A stretch of DNA of 64,000 nt from Apium graveolens. Its lineage: Eukaryota; Streptophyta; Magnoliopsida; Apiales; Apiaceae. Under the pieces are notes generated by a model. It worked only from the letters and a program-made list of their open reading frames with translations, made no database searches and was not told the DNA's origin. The stretch lies in NCBI RefSeq assembly GCF_009905375.1, contig NC_133647.1, positions 80,876,442 through 80,940,441 of the forward strand. Direction: 5' to 3'. Position numbers and translations under genes: made by a program. Shown here in pieces: positions 55,191-64,000 of this stretch. Positions within the stretch are counted from its first letter, which is position 1. Every line of letters begins with the position of its first letter.

Positions 55191-56374
55191 ATTTGGTCCA
55201 CTTTCTTGCATATGGAAGTTGATTTCTAGAACTGGATCCACCCCCTTGATCTATGTTGTCTCCATCAGCATTTTTCTGATGCTCCCCCTGTAGATATGCT
55301 CTCTGAGACTTCAGAATTTGAGTTGGATCCTTCAGGATTTGAAGAATCAGAGTTTCCGGAATTATCAGAATTTGACTCATCAGAACTTGATGAATCAGAA
55401 CTTGAAGAGCCAGTGACAGGTTCTGATGCTTCTTGAGAGTCTTGAGTTGTGGTAGGATCTTCAGCTTGCTCCCCCTGAACAGGTGCAGTTTCCCTTGGAG
55501 TAGTTACCACTGACATCAGAATTTAACCCGTCAGAACTTACAGGATCAGGATTTAAGCCATTAGAATTTACAGAATCAGAATTTAAATCTTCATTTTCAA
55601 ATCTCAGTTGATCATGATCATTGAAATCTTCAAGTCCAATAATCTTTTTATCATCAAAAGATACATTGATAGATTCCATGACAACCCTTGTTCTTAAATT
55701 GTAGACTCTGAAGGCTTTTGTGGAAAGTGGATATCCAACAAAAATTCCTTCATCAGCTTTTAGATCAAATTTTGACAGCTGTTCAGGATGAGTCTTAAGA
55801 ACAAAACACTTGTATCCAAATACTTGAAAGTATTTCAGATTTGACTTCTTTTTCTTTACCATCTCAGATGGTGTTTTTCCATGCTTGTTTATGAGTGTAG
55901 TATTCTGTGTAAAACAAGCAGTTTGCACAGCTTCAGCCTAAAAGTAGGTTGGTAGCTTTGCTTCATCAAGCATAGTTCGTGCAGCTTCAATGAGAGTCTT
56001 GTTCTTTCTTTCTACTACTCCATTTTGCTGTGGAGTTCCAGGTGCAGAAAATTCCTGTTTGATTCCATGCTCTTTGCAGAATTCTTCCATGATTGAATTC
56101 TTGAACTCAGTGCCATTATCACTTCTTATTATTTTAACAAATCTTTGACCAATTTATCCAGCTGTTTGACATAATCAGTTAGAGTAGATGCAGTTTCATT
56201 CTTCTTGTGCAAGAAATACACCCAAGTGTATCTTGTGAACTCATCCACTCTAACCATAACATATTTCTTCTTTGCAATAGACATGACATTGACTGGACCA
56301 AATAGATCAACATGCAGTAGGTGATAAGGCTCAAGAATTGAAGATTCGGTTTTGCTCTTGAATGAAGATTTTCT
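55191..56374 (-). pseudogene. Copia-B integrase core and C-terminal linker
   Basis: In element direction: HLLHVDLFGPVNVMSIAKKK (first catalytic Asp), DEFTRYTWVYFLHKKN, then a damaged stretch near 56150 and SDNGTEFKNSIMEEFCKEHG (second Asp), TPQQNGVVERKNRTLIEAAR (Glu), then TACFTQNTTLINKHGKTPSE and VSFDDKKIIGLEDFNDHDQL. The Ser/Asn/Asp-rich linker to reverse transcriptase contains NSDSVNSNG-type repeats that encode AAGTTCTGAT-like words. Confidence 0.88.
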
Positions 56375-56930
56375 TTATTTTTCCTTTTGACATGAATCAC
56401 AAAGGCCATCAGGAGCAAATACTGATTTTGGCAGTCCTCTCACAAGATCTTTCTTTACTAGCTCATTTATGTTGTTGAAATTTAAATGAGAGAGTCTTTT
56501 GTGCCAATTCCAGTTTTCATCAATTGATGCTCTACTTATCAGACATATTGCAGAACCATCAGAACTTGTGGAAAGTCTGGCTTCATATATGTTACCATGT
56601 CTGTAACCTTTCAGAACAACTGTGCCTGTAGAATTACTTACAACTTCACAGTGTTCTTCAAAGAAATCCACATGATAACGTCTGTCACAGATTTGACTCA
56701 CACTTAGAAGATTGTGTTTAAGTCCTGAGACAAGAGCTACTGATTTAATGATGATATTCCCAAGATTGATATTGCCATATCCCAGAGTTTTTCACATGTT
56801 TCCATCTCCATAAGAAACTCCTGGGCCAGCTTTCTCCTCAAAGTATGATAGCAGGGCTTTATTTACAGTCATATGTCCTGAACATCCACTGTCCAGAACT
56901 AGGATATTTTTCCTGTTGCCCTGCAATCAC
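56375..56930 (-). pseudogene. Copia-B protease and pre-integrase domain
   Basis: The protease motif LDSGCSGHMT lies near 56860-56900 and is followed by GYGNINLGN (stop near 56790). SQICDRRYHVDFFEEHCEVV leads into the pre-integrase zinc-binding part NWHKRLSHLNFNNINELVKK and CDSCQKEK, where a TAA ends the ORF at 56375. Protease matures gag-pol. Confidence 0.88.
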
Positions 56931-57720
56931 AAAGACCACTATTGGTTAGTTTTAAGGACCCAGACTTGCTTGGATCCTTTGGCCTTTTTAAGTTTGTTAG
57001 CATTTGCAGCGGATTTAATTTCAGAGTTTATGCTAACATGCTATTTATCAGAATTTATATCAGACTTTGCATCAGACTTTACACTAGAAGGAATTAAACT
57101 AACTTTCTTCAAAGAAGGTTTTATTTGATAATAATCATAGTACAAACTATGATATTCCTTATGAGTATAAATGGAATGCCATAAACTACCACAATGAAAA
57201 CAAGGATTTTATGGCTTAAACCTAACAGACTGACTCTTAACTCCTGATCTAGGAGGTAAAGAGTTTATATCTTTATTTTTCCTGCAAAAAGAAGCAAGAT
57301 GGTTAGAGTTTCCACAGTTATAACATTTCTTTCAAGGAGCATTAGGAACATGCATATAATTATTGCTTTTATTCACACCTTCCATTCCATTCCTATTTTT
57401 CCTAGCTTCCTTTACCTTATTCACATTTTAATTTCTTTCAGCTTATACTTAAGCTGCTTCTTTGTCGTTAAGCCTATGTTAACTTCAGCTGGTTTATCCT
57501 GTTTTAATTTGTCAGAAGTTGACTTATCTTTGACTTCTGTTCTAGACTCTTTCATCTTTTCAGAATCAGACTTTACAGTTTTTGCTACAAACTTAACAGG
57601 ATTTACCTTTGGCTTAGCAGTCTGTTTAACAATAGTTGGTTCAATTTTCACAGTTCCTTTTTTCACTTTTATCATCTCCATACCCTAAGCCCTCTTTCCA
57701 GTTTCCACTACTTAGTATAT
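56931..57720 (-). pseudogene. Copia-B gag-protease linker with extra zinc-knuckle motifs
   Basis: A Lys-rich piece (57681-57421, KVKKGTVKIEPTIVKQTAKP) is followed by a CCHC motif CYNCGNSNHLASFC (57284-57325) and a partial second one CFHCGSLWH (near 57180-57205). They lie downstream of the gag knuckle at 58172-58213. Several stops. Confidence 0.7.
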
Positions 57721-57880
57721 CCTGAGTTGTTCTGCCAGAGGTATTCCAAGTTCTGATGATCTCTCTTTCCTTTTCTAAATCAGTTTTTAGAGATTCATTC
57801 AATTTTAGTACTTAATCTCTAACATACAAAACCTCATCTCTTTCTTTCTTTGTTTGATGAATATAAAACTAATTCCTTTT

Positions 57881-59276
57881 CTAAATAGTCTTTTCTGTTT
57901 TTAAAGTAAGATTTTCAGATGTTAATCTTTCACATGTTAAAGTCTGATCTCTATAACTAATGAACATGGTTTTAAGATATAATCTCAACTCAGTAATATC
58001 ATCAGTATGAAAAGCATAAGTTGTTTGAGGTACCTTCAATTCAGCAGTTTCGGTACTGCTATCAGTATTTGCCATCAAGACATAGTTCACCTCTTCTTCA
58101 GAATCTGAAGTATCTGTCCAGCTTTTCTTCTTTGTGACAAGTGCCTCGCCTTTGTCACTTTTTCCTTTCTTGCAGTCAGGAGATATGTGGCCTCTTTCAC
58201 CACAATTGTAGCATTTGACATTTGAGTTGTCTCCTCTATCAGACTTTCCTCCTTTGCCTTCAGACTTTCTAAATCCTTTCTTATCAGAACTTCGACCTTT
58301 CCTGGAAAACTCCTTGCCCTTTCTGAATTTCCTGTAGGCTATCTTTGTGATACCCTTCACCATAAGAGCACACAGTTGCATCAACATCCATTTCAGGTAA
58401 ACTTTCAGTTTCTGAATCATCATCATTAGAATATGATGACTCTGAATCAGACTTTATGATGAGATCCTTTGCTTTGCCCCTCTTTGAGGCAACCACTTTA
58501 GGAGATTCCTCCTCAGCTTTAAGAGCAACTGTCCTTGACTTTCTTCCATGCCTCTTGCTCCTTTGATCCATCTCAAGTTCATAAGTCTTTAGCATACCAT
58601 AAATTTCATCAAGAGTAGTTTCAGTAAGGTCATAGTTGTCTCTTATGGTAGTAGACTTCAAATCCCAATTTTCAGGAAGAGCTAAAAGGAATTTTGGATT
58701 TGAATCTTCAAGATCATATTCCTTGTCCACCAGTGACAGATCATTCAAGAGTTTGACAAACCTGTCATATAAGTCAGTTAATGACTCATCAACTTTTGAG
58801 TCAAAGTGCTCATACTCTTGAGTGAGTATAGTCCTCCTGTTTTTTTTAATTGCATCAGTTCCCTGACATCTTGTCTCCAAAGCATCCCATATCTCCTTTG
58901 CAGTCTTGCATCCAATTACCCTGTTTGACATGATATTATCAATGGCATTATGCAGCAAATGCCTTACCCTTGCATTATTGGCAATAGATGAGATGTCTTC
59001 AGCTGTGTAATCACCTTTCTCCTTTGGTTTGGACTTTGCTGGTTAATCAACAACTACAACAGAGAGCTTGGTAGGCTTATATGGTCCTTCATTAATCCTA
59101 TCAAGGTATTCTGGATCTGTAGCTTCCCAAAACATAACCATCTTCACTTTCCATATGGGATACTCAGAAGGTCTCAGTATGGGAACCCTAATAGTCTCAT
59201 ATTAACTGTGGGTTTGTGTGTTTTGAGTATCTTGAGTTTTGGTGGGCTTGGTTGGAGTTTGTGTTTCTTCAGACAT
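57881..59276 (-). pseudogene. Copia-B gag (UBN2-type)
   Basis: Begins MSEETQTPTKPTKTQDTQNT at 59276, 40 bases inside the primer site. Two stops follow early (near 59204 and 59043), then an open 224-codon piece with ETRCQGTDAIKKNRRTILTQ, ESLTDLYDRFVKLLNDLSLV and LLALPENWDLKSTTIRD, the UBN2 gag core. Near 58380 a frameshift leads to KFRKGKEFSRKGRSSDKKG and the zinc knuckle CYNCGERGHISPDC (58172-58213). Gag forms the particle and binds the RNA. Confidence 0.9.
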
Positions 59277-59315
59277 AATTGTTTGGATCTTTACTATATG
59301 TGTGTTAACAGAAAA

Positions 59316-59327
59316 GCTCTGATACCA
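59316..59327 (-). other. Copia-B primer binding site (tRNA-iMet)
   Basis: GCTCTGATACCA on the plus strand, i.e. TGGTATCAGAGC in element direction, two bases from the LTR end. Exact match to the standard Copia primer. Confidence 0.95.
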
Positions 59328-59329
59328 CT

Positions 59330-59904
59330 TGTTAGGTCACACAACACTGTAGAAGGGGGTTGAATACAGTGTTTATACAATCAAATCGATTTCAACACAA
59401 GTATATAACAAAGATCAAGTATATTCAATAAACTCTGTTATAATATGAACTGTTGTTCTCTCTTAGTGATGAACAAATATCACTAAGAGCTGGCAGGTTA
59501 CAATGAATAATGTTTCTCGATAATGATATCACATATAGTCTAAACCCGAAGCTGTGTTTATATAGTACACAGTTACAAGATATATTCTAATTGATATGGA
59601 ATATAATTCTGTCTCCTAAAATATATCAATTAGATATCTTCTACAAGTCTTCTAGTCCTCTAACTCTTCATACATATCTTCTTTTGCTTTAGTCCAGAAC
59701 TTCTCCTGTAAATCAGCCGCATTCCTTATCTGAAAGTCTTCCTGCACTTAAGTACTGATATGTATCTTCTGACACCTTAAGTTCTGATATTAAGTTCCGA
59801 CTTCAGTAAGTTCTGATTTTAGTAAGTCCTGATATGTCCTGTTGGTAAGTTCTGAAAACTAAACACAAATCAGATTAAACATGACATCTCAAATATATCT
59901 AACA
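59330..59904 (-). mobile_element. Copia-B 5' LTR, 575 bp
   Basis: TGTTAGATATATTTGAGATG ... CCTAACA in element direction. TATA box (TATATAAA) at 59558-59565. Start half rich in ATCAGAACTTA words. Confidence 0.94.
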
Positions 59905-60394
59905 AACAACATATAAAACTCCATTGGGAATGTCATCGTTTCAGTTGGTTTATGGTAATAGGTGTCATTTTCCGGTGGAGCTAGATAAAGCATAATAGGC
60001 TTTAAAGAAGTTAAATCTGGATTTGGATGTAGCTGGTAAGAAGAGGATGCTTCAATTGAATGAGCTCGACAAGTTTCGACTTCAAGCTTATGAGAACAAC
60101 AAAATGTATAAGGAGAAAGTCAAGAGGTGGCACGATAGGGGTCTAGTGCTCAAATTATTTGTGCCAGGGCAACAAGTTCTTTTATTCAACTCTCGTCTCC
60201 GTCCTTTTCCTGGAAAGTTAAAGTCAAGATGGTCAGGGCCGTTTATTGTCAAAAATGTGTTTGCGCATGGAGCGGTGGAAATTTTTGAGAATGATCAAGG
60301 CCAAGCATTCAAGGTAAATGGTCAAAGGTTGAAGCATTATTATGGTGATACGGAAAACCGCGAGGTGGTTAGTGCCGTTCTATTATCGATTTGA
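59905..60394 (+). pseudogene. Athila integrase C-terminal part
   Basis: Resumes after Copia-B with TYKTPLGMSSFQLVYGN. One or two stops occur near 59993, then 123 open codons: MLQLNELDKFRLQAYENNKM, VKRWHDRGLVLKLF and the GPF/Y-type module VLLFNSRLRPFPGKLKSRW plus SGPFIVKNVF. Ends TGA 60392-60394. Typical of Athila integrase tails. Confidence 0.9.
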
Positions 60395-60989
60395 TCTCGA
60401 GATTCTATGTTGAGCTAGCGACGTAAAAGAAGCGCTTCTCAGGAGGAAACCCAAGTTTGTTGTACATTAGTAGGTAGAAGAAGCAAGAAGAAGGGAGAAA
60501 AATATAAAAAAAATCAGAAAAAGAAAAAAAATTCAGGGCCAACTACAGAAGCTGGGCGCGCCCGCGCTGATCAAGCGCATGGCCGCACCATTTTTCCAGT
60601 AACCAAGCGCGGCTGCGTTGATCTAGCGCGCGGCCGCGCCGGTTTTCCAGAGAGTGAGCGTGCCAACGCTGTCGTAGCGCCCGGCCGCGCCGGGTCTCGT
60701 TCTAAAAACTTTTTTATTTCAGCAGTTTTATAAGGTAAAATCGGGACTTTTACTCCAAAATCAATTCCAACCCGATTTTTACCCTTCCACATCCCATAAT
60801 TCCCTCTCCTAATCAATTCCATTATTCCCACGATTCCCATAATCAATTCCCACTTCTATTCTTTATAGAATTCACACCTCTCCACCCATAAATACATACA
60901 CTTACACATAACTTCTCTATACATCGCAAACTCTCAAACACAAATTCTCTCTAAACACTTAAGCTTTTATTCTCTTTTCTGCAATCCCG
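60395..60989 (+). other. Athila spacer between integrase and the extra ORF
   Basis: Contains a purine-rich stretch (60475-60535), the GC-rich module block (60553-60695), and an AT-rich leader to the next ORF. No gene seen. Confidence 0.7.
60553..60695 (+). repeat. GC-rich module block inside Athila (three modules)
   Basis: Three successive modules of the type found in the Athila LTRs (gcgcgcccgcgctgatcaag, then agcgcgcggccgcgccgg, then agcgcccggccgcgccgg), separated by AT-rich spacers ending in tttccag. The similarity to the LTR block includes the tgatcaagcgc connector. Confidence 0.85.
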
Positions 60990-62219
60990 ATGGCACCCAA
61001 GAGGCAAAGAATGCAAGTTAGCAGCATCACCACCGTTTCTTCATCTGCAGGTGGTGTGAGGCCAAGGTTTTCTACTCCTGAGGCTGAGGAGGAGTACACG
61101 AGGCTTCTCTCGAAGCCTATTGCTAAGGAGCGAGGTTTTCTGCCATCAGGGAAGGATGGTAAGCTTTTGGAGATGATTCTCGAGATGGGCTGGGTTTCCT
61201 TTTGTGAGGCACCCGCTGCTGTGCCCATAAGTGTTGTGCGGGAGTTCTATGCTAACACCAAGGCGGAGAGGAATGGCTTCACGGTGGTGAGGGGGAGGAC
61301 TGTTGAGTACAGTGCAGAGGCTATCATGACGGTATTTGAGCAACTCGCGAGGAAGGTGGGTCAGGACACATGGAACGATATGACTCTGGAGGACTTTGAT
61401 TTGGATCTTATCGTTGCTACTCTTTGCGTGCCTGAGACTAAGTGGAAGTACAAAAGGGGCACTACTAATTACTCCACATTCCCTGCTTCGTGCATGAACA
61501 GGTTTTCACGGGCATGGAACTCGTTTATTTATGCGAACATCATGCCATCTTCGCATGTGCATGAGATTACCATGGAGCGTGCTCGTCTACTGTGGGGGAT
61601 TTCGCAGAGTGATTACATTGATTTGGGGATGGTGATATATCAGGGGATTTTGAGATTTTTGAGAGGAGGTACTACAGGATCTATTCTATATGCATCGGTT
61701 GTGATGAAGTTGTGCATGGCGGTTGGTGTTCATTGGCCAGTACATGAGCAGCTGCAACTTCCCAGTGCTTATATCGACAGTTTTACACTGTTGAGCATGC
61801 AGGAGTGGTATGGATGGAAGCCCGATCCTAAGGGGCTTGGGTATTCATATGATCATCTACCAGGTGGTGTGCTTATAGAAGCGGCTACAGCGGGAGGTTC
61901 TCAGCATGCCCGTCGAGCAGCTCGGAGAGCTCAGTATGGAGAGGAGGCTGGTTCGTCATAGCAACAACAGGAGGCAGCAGGAGCAGATATGTGAGCTGGT
62001 TTGAGTTCGACGCAGTATAGGCGTCTCGCGAGGAGGATGGATGTTATGCACGACATCCATAGTCGGTTTGCACACGATCTCACCCAGGCACTTGGGACAG
62101 CTTTTAGAGCCACCGGTGTTGACATCCAATGGCCAGTATATGGTGAGGATTCCGTGTATCCGCCTCCAGACACGCTTGACACTCCACCCGTTGAGGGTGA
62201 TGATTCTGATTCGCAGTAG
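60990..62219 (+). pseudogene. Athila post-integrase ORF (putative plant transposon protein type)
   Basis: Open for 323 codons (60990-61961), then continues in the same frame past TAG 61959 and TGA about 61992 to TAG 62217-62219, about 410 codons in all. Starts MAPKRQRMQVSSITTVSSSA with a basic N-terminus. It has EMGWVSFCEAPAAVPISVVR, REFYANTKAERNGFTVVRGR and RARLLWGISQSDYIDLGMVI, the pattern I know as the putative plant transposon protein domain at the env-like position of Athila. The C-terminal part is Asp/Pro-rich. I see no clear signal peptide or transmembrane anchor, so an envelope role is doubtful. Both stops fit Gln or Arg codons changed by C>T. Confidence 0.8.
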
Positions 62220-63371
62220 GTATGCATGAATTCCTTACTATTACCTTCACTGAGGACAGTGAATATTTTAAGTTTGGGGGTAGTAGTTGAAGGAATATGT
62301 TTTTGTGTGAGTCACATATAGTTGTTTATTTCATGATAGTTTAGTTCATATAGTTTGCATATTTTGCCATATAGTTTTTTTGTGATAGTTTTATGTTATT
62401 TTGTTCATATAGTTTTCATGCATTTGCATTATAACATGATCCCTTAGATAATTTTTCCAGTTGACTTATGATATTGATGCTAGTGTAGTGATGTCGTGTT
62501 TAGAGATGTTAAGTCATATCAAGTTGATTTGCATGCTAGAGACACTTGTATTTCACTAAGTCTTATAGGTTGCTAGAGTGCTAGATCATAGTCATGGTTT
62601 GTTGGTTGTTGAGGTTTAATCGCTTGTTTATATTTAGAATTTAGGATATTCTCTTAATAATAAAAGACATGGATATTTAAAAATTGGAAAAAATTAGATT
62701 TCACTGCTAGTTGTATGGCTAGTTGTCAAATGGCTAGTAGTCGGCTCATATTTTTATGAGTAGTCTAGGGTTGAGCGAGATGGAGCGAAGCGCACTTGTT
62801 CAGAAATTCGTTAAAAAAAGAAAAAAAAAAGAAAAAAAGAAAGAAAAAAAAGAAAAAATAATAAGTGTTATGTATAATTGATCACGAGTGGGCTCTTTAG
62901 TATTCGAGTTATTAAGTTCTTAGGGGATTTTGTGCCCAGTGACCTAAGGCTTTTATAGTCTGGGATCCGCTAACCTAATGCTCGATACATGGGTACTATT
63001 GTATAAGTCTTTTGTGGACCTCACTCATTGCACGATCAAATAAGCATACTTGTGTTGTTCTATTGTGAATAAAAGCGTAAGTCCATGTTAAACTCCGATA
63101 TAAGAACTGAAGTGTTATAAGTTATTTTGAGTCTAGCTTTTATTCTGTTTATAAACTTGCGCTTGTTTTGATAAGTAGCGAGTCATGACTGTGATCTAGT
63201 TGCGATAGTACATCTGTCAGCATTTGCACACACGCACGTCTCTAGTTGGTAAGTTGATTTATATGATTTAGCTGATCTTTATGGGAGTAATTACATTCAT
63301 TTAGTTGCATTCATGCATTTTTATTTTCTTGTTCTTTGAGTCTGTTTGTGCTTGAGGTCAAGCATCGATTC
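62220..63371 (+). other. Athila 3' non-coding region
   Basis: No gene seen. A PPT-like aagtttgggggta occurs at about 62270-62282, only 50 bases after the extra ORF, repeating the true tract at 63372. An A/G-only tract runs over about 62813-62859. Confidence 0.7.
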
Positions 63372-63384
63372 AAGTTTGGGGGTA
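63372..63384 (+). other. Athila polypurine tract
   Basis: aagtttgggggta directly before the LTR start TGTTGAG. Confidence 0.9.
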
Positions 63385-64000
63385 TGTTGAGTGACATTTA
63401 TGACACTTTATAATGCTCTAATAAGCTTTGAATTGATGCGTTTTTACTCAATTTGTTAAGTGTTTTAACGTGTTTTCGAGTATTTTTGTATTTCAGGCAT
63501 TATCTAGGTAATCAGGTGAATTAGTATTATTTTGGTGCTAATATGGTGTCTAGGTGATGTTGGAATAAATGCTCGCAAAGTGTGGCTCGAGGCTGCAAGA
63601 AAAGGAAAAAAAAGAAATAATTTTTGGCAGAAGCCCAGCACGCCCGTGCTGATCAAGCGCGCGGCTGAGCCAGAACTTCAGAGAGCCAGCGCGGCCGCGC
63701 TGATCAAGCGCGCAGCCGCGCCAGGTCGGGATGCAGAATTCCTGTTTTGAATAGAAGACTGATTTTCTGGGGTTCTAAGCTGATCAGGGCTACTATATAA
63801 ACAAATCTAGGTCGTATTTTAATAAGATATCAAGGGAGAGACACTTCAGAGCTAAGGAGAAGACGACCAGAGACCTATAGCACGAATCAACAAAGGCGAA
63901 GACGATCCAGTTTATTCTTGTGAATCTTTATTTTGAGTTGTAATTTTGGATGCTTGTTTCTTGTTTTGTTGAACCTATACTCTTGTGTTATACTCTATTA
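63385..64000 (+). mobile_element. Athila 3' LTR (cut by window end)
   Basis: Starts TGTTGAGTGACATTTATGAC. GC-rich modules at 63636-63725 and TATA box CTATATAAA at 63793-63801 match the 5' LTR copies. The end lies beyond the window, so the Athila target duplication cannot be checked. Confidence 0.93.

Larger units (their letters stand above)
47479..59904 (-). mobile_element. Copia-B full-length element, 12,426 bp, target duplication AACAA
   Basis: Minus-strand Copia element of the Copia-A family inserted in Athila integrase. Both LTRs are 575 bp and flanked by AACAA (47474-47478, 59905-59909). In its own direction: 5' LTR 59330-59904, primer site 59316-59327, gag, protease, integrase, reverse transcriptase and RNase H to 53553, 1.5 kb non-coding, ORF-X 52045-48193, polypurine tract 48054-48067, 3' LTR 47479-48053. 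Large for Copia because of the post-pol region. I count 27 LTR differences in 575 bases. Confidence 0.95.
32068..64000 (+). mobile_element. Athila-type Ty3/Gypsy element hosting three insertions
   Basis: The element runs from the 5' LTR at 32068 to a 3' LTR cut by the window end. Athila parts are 32068-35673, 43080-44526, 46070-47478 and 59905-64000. The order is LTR, tRNA-Asp primer site, gag, protease, reverse transcriptase, RNase H, integrase, extra ORF, polypurine tract, LTR. Lineage markers are the DLGASINLMP protease, the FMDD reverse transcriptase and the tRNA-Asp primer. The rest is occupied by an Angela-like Copia, a solo LTR and Copia-B. Confidence 0.93.

Overview
The window is plant nuclear DNA, almost certainly from a eudicot with a large, repeat-rich genome. 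Every recognisable coding region belongs to an LTR retrotransposon of a plant-typical lineage: Athila-type Ty3/Gypsy with a tRNA-Asp primer site, and several Ty1/Copia families with TGGTATCAGAGC-type primer sites. The rest is AT-rich and non-coding. I see no host gene, tRNA, rRNA or bacterial feature. The retroelement proteins faintly suggest an asterid, possibly the carrot/celery family, but I cannot fix the species.

Layout. Positions 1-6925 hold the 3' part of a Copia element (Copia-A): the end of RNase H, a long post-pol region with an 89-codon ORF and a broken ORF of about 1,200 codons (ORF-X), a polypurine tract and the 3' LTR. Next come unassigned AT-rich DNA (6926-9668), a truncated solo LTR (9669-10534), unassigned DNA with degraded minus-strand ORFs (10535-13420), the 5' end of an Athila element (13421-17004), and the 5' LTR plus leader of an Angela-like Copia inserted in it (17005-19104). 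At 19105 the sequence jumps back to the middle of Copia-A, and the whole series repeats to about 37775. This is a direct tandem duplication of 17.7 kb (unit 1, 1445-19104) and 18.7 kb (unit 2, 19105-37775), with three bases of microhomology (GAC) at the junctions.

The second unit runs on into the complete nest. The Athila host (32068 to beyond 64000) carries three insertions, each with a perfect 5-bp target duplication: the Angela-like Copia (35674-43079, TCATC), a minus-strand solo LTR (44527-46069, CTACA) and a full-length minus-strand Copia (Copia-B, 47479-59904, AACAA). Removing each insertion together with one copy of its duplication restores the Athila reading frame. After integrase, Athila has its own extra ORF (60990-62219), a polypurine tract and a 3' LTR cut by the window end.

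Hand-counted divergences fit the nesting order: Athila LTRs about 9% apart (first ~245 bases), Copia-B LTRs 27/575, Angela-like LTRs 9 in ~385, tandem units 8/882. All elements are defective at the protein level, and many of the stops look like C-to-T or G-to-A changes. The most interesting items are the conserved non-envelope post-pol ORF-X shared by Copia-A and Copia-B, with TATA-like signals in the post-pol regions (before ORF89 in Copia-A, before ORF-X in Copia-B); the duplication junction that places an Angela-like LTR promoter in front of ORF-X; a GC-rich near-palindromic module found both in the Athila LTRs and inside Athila; and a short motif (AAGTTCTGAT) scattered through the Copia-A/B family.
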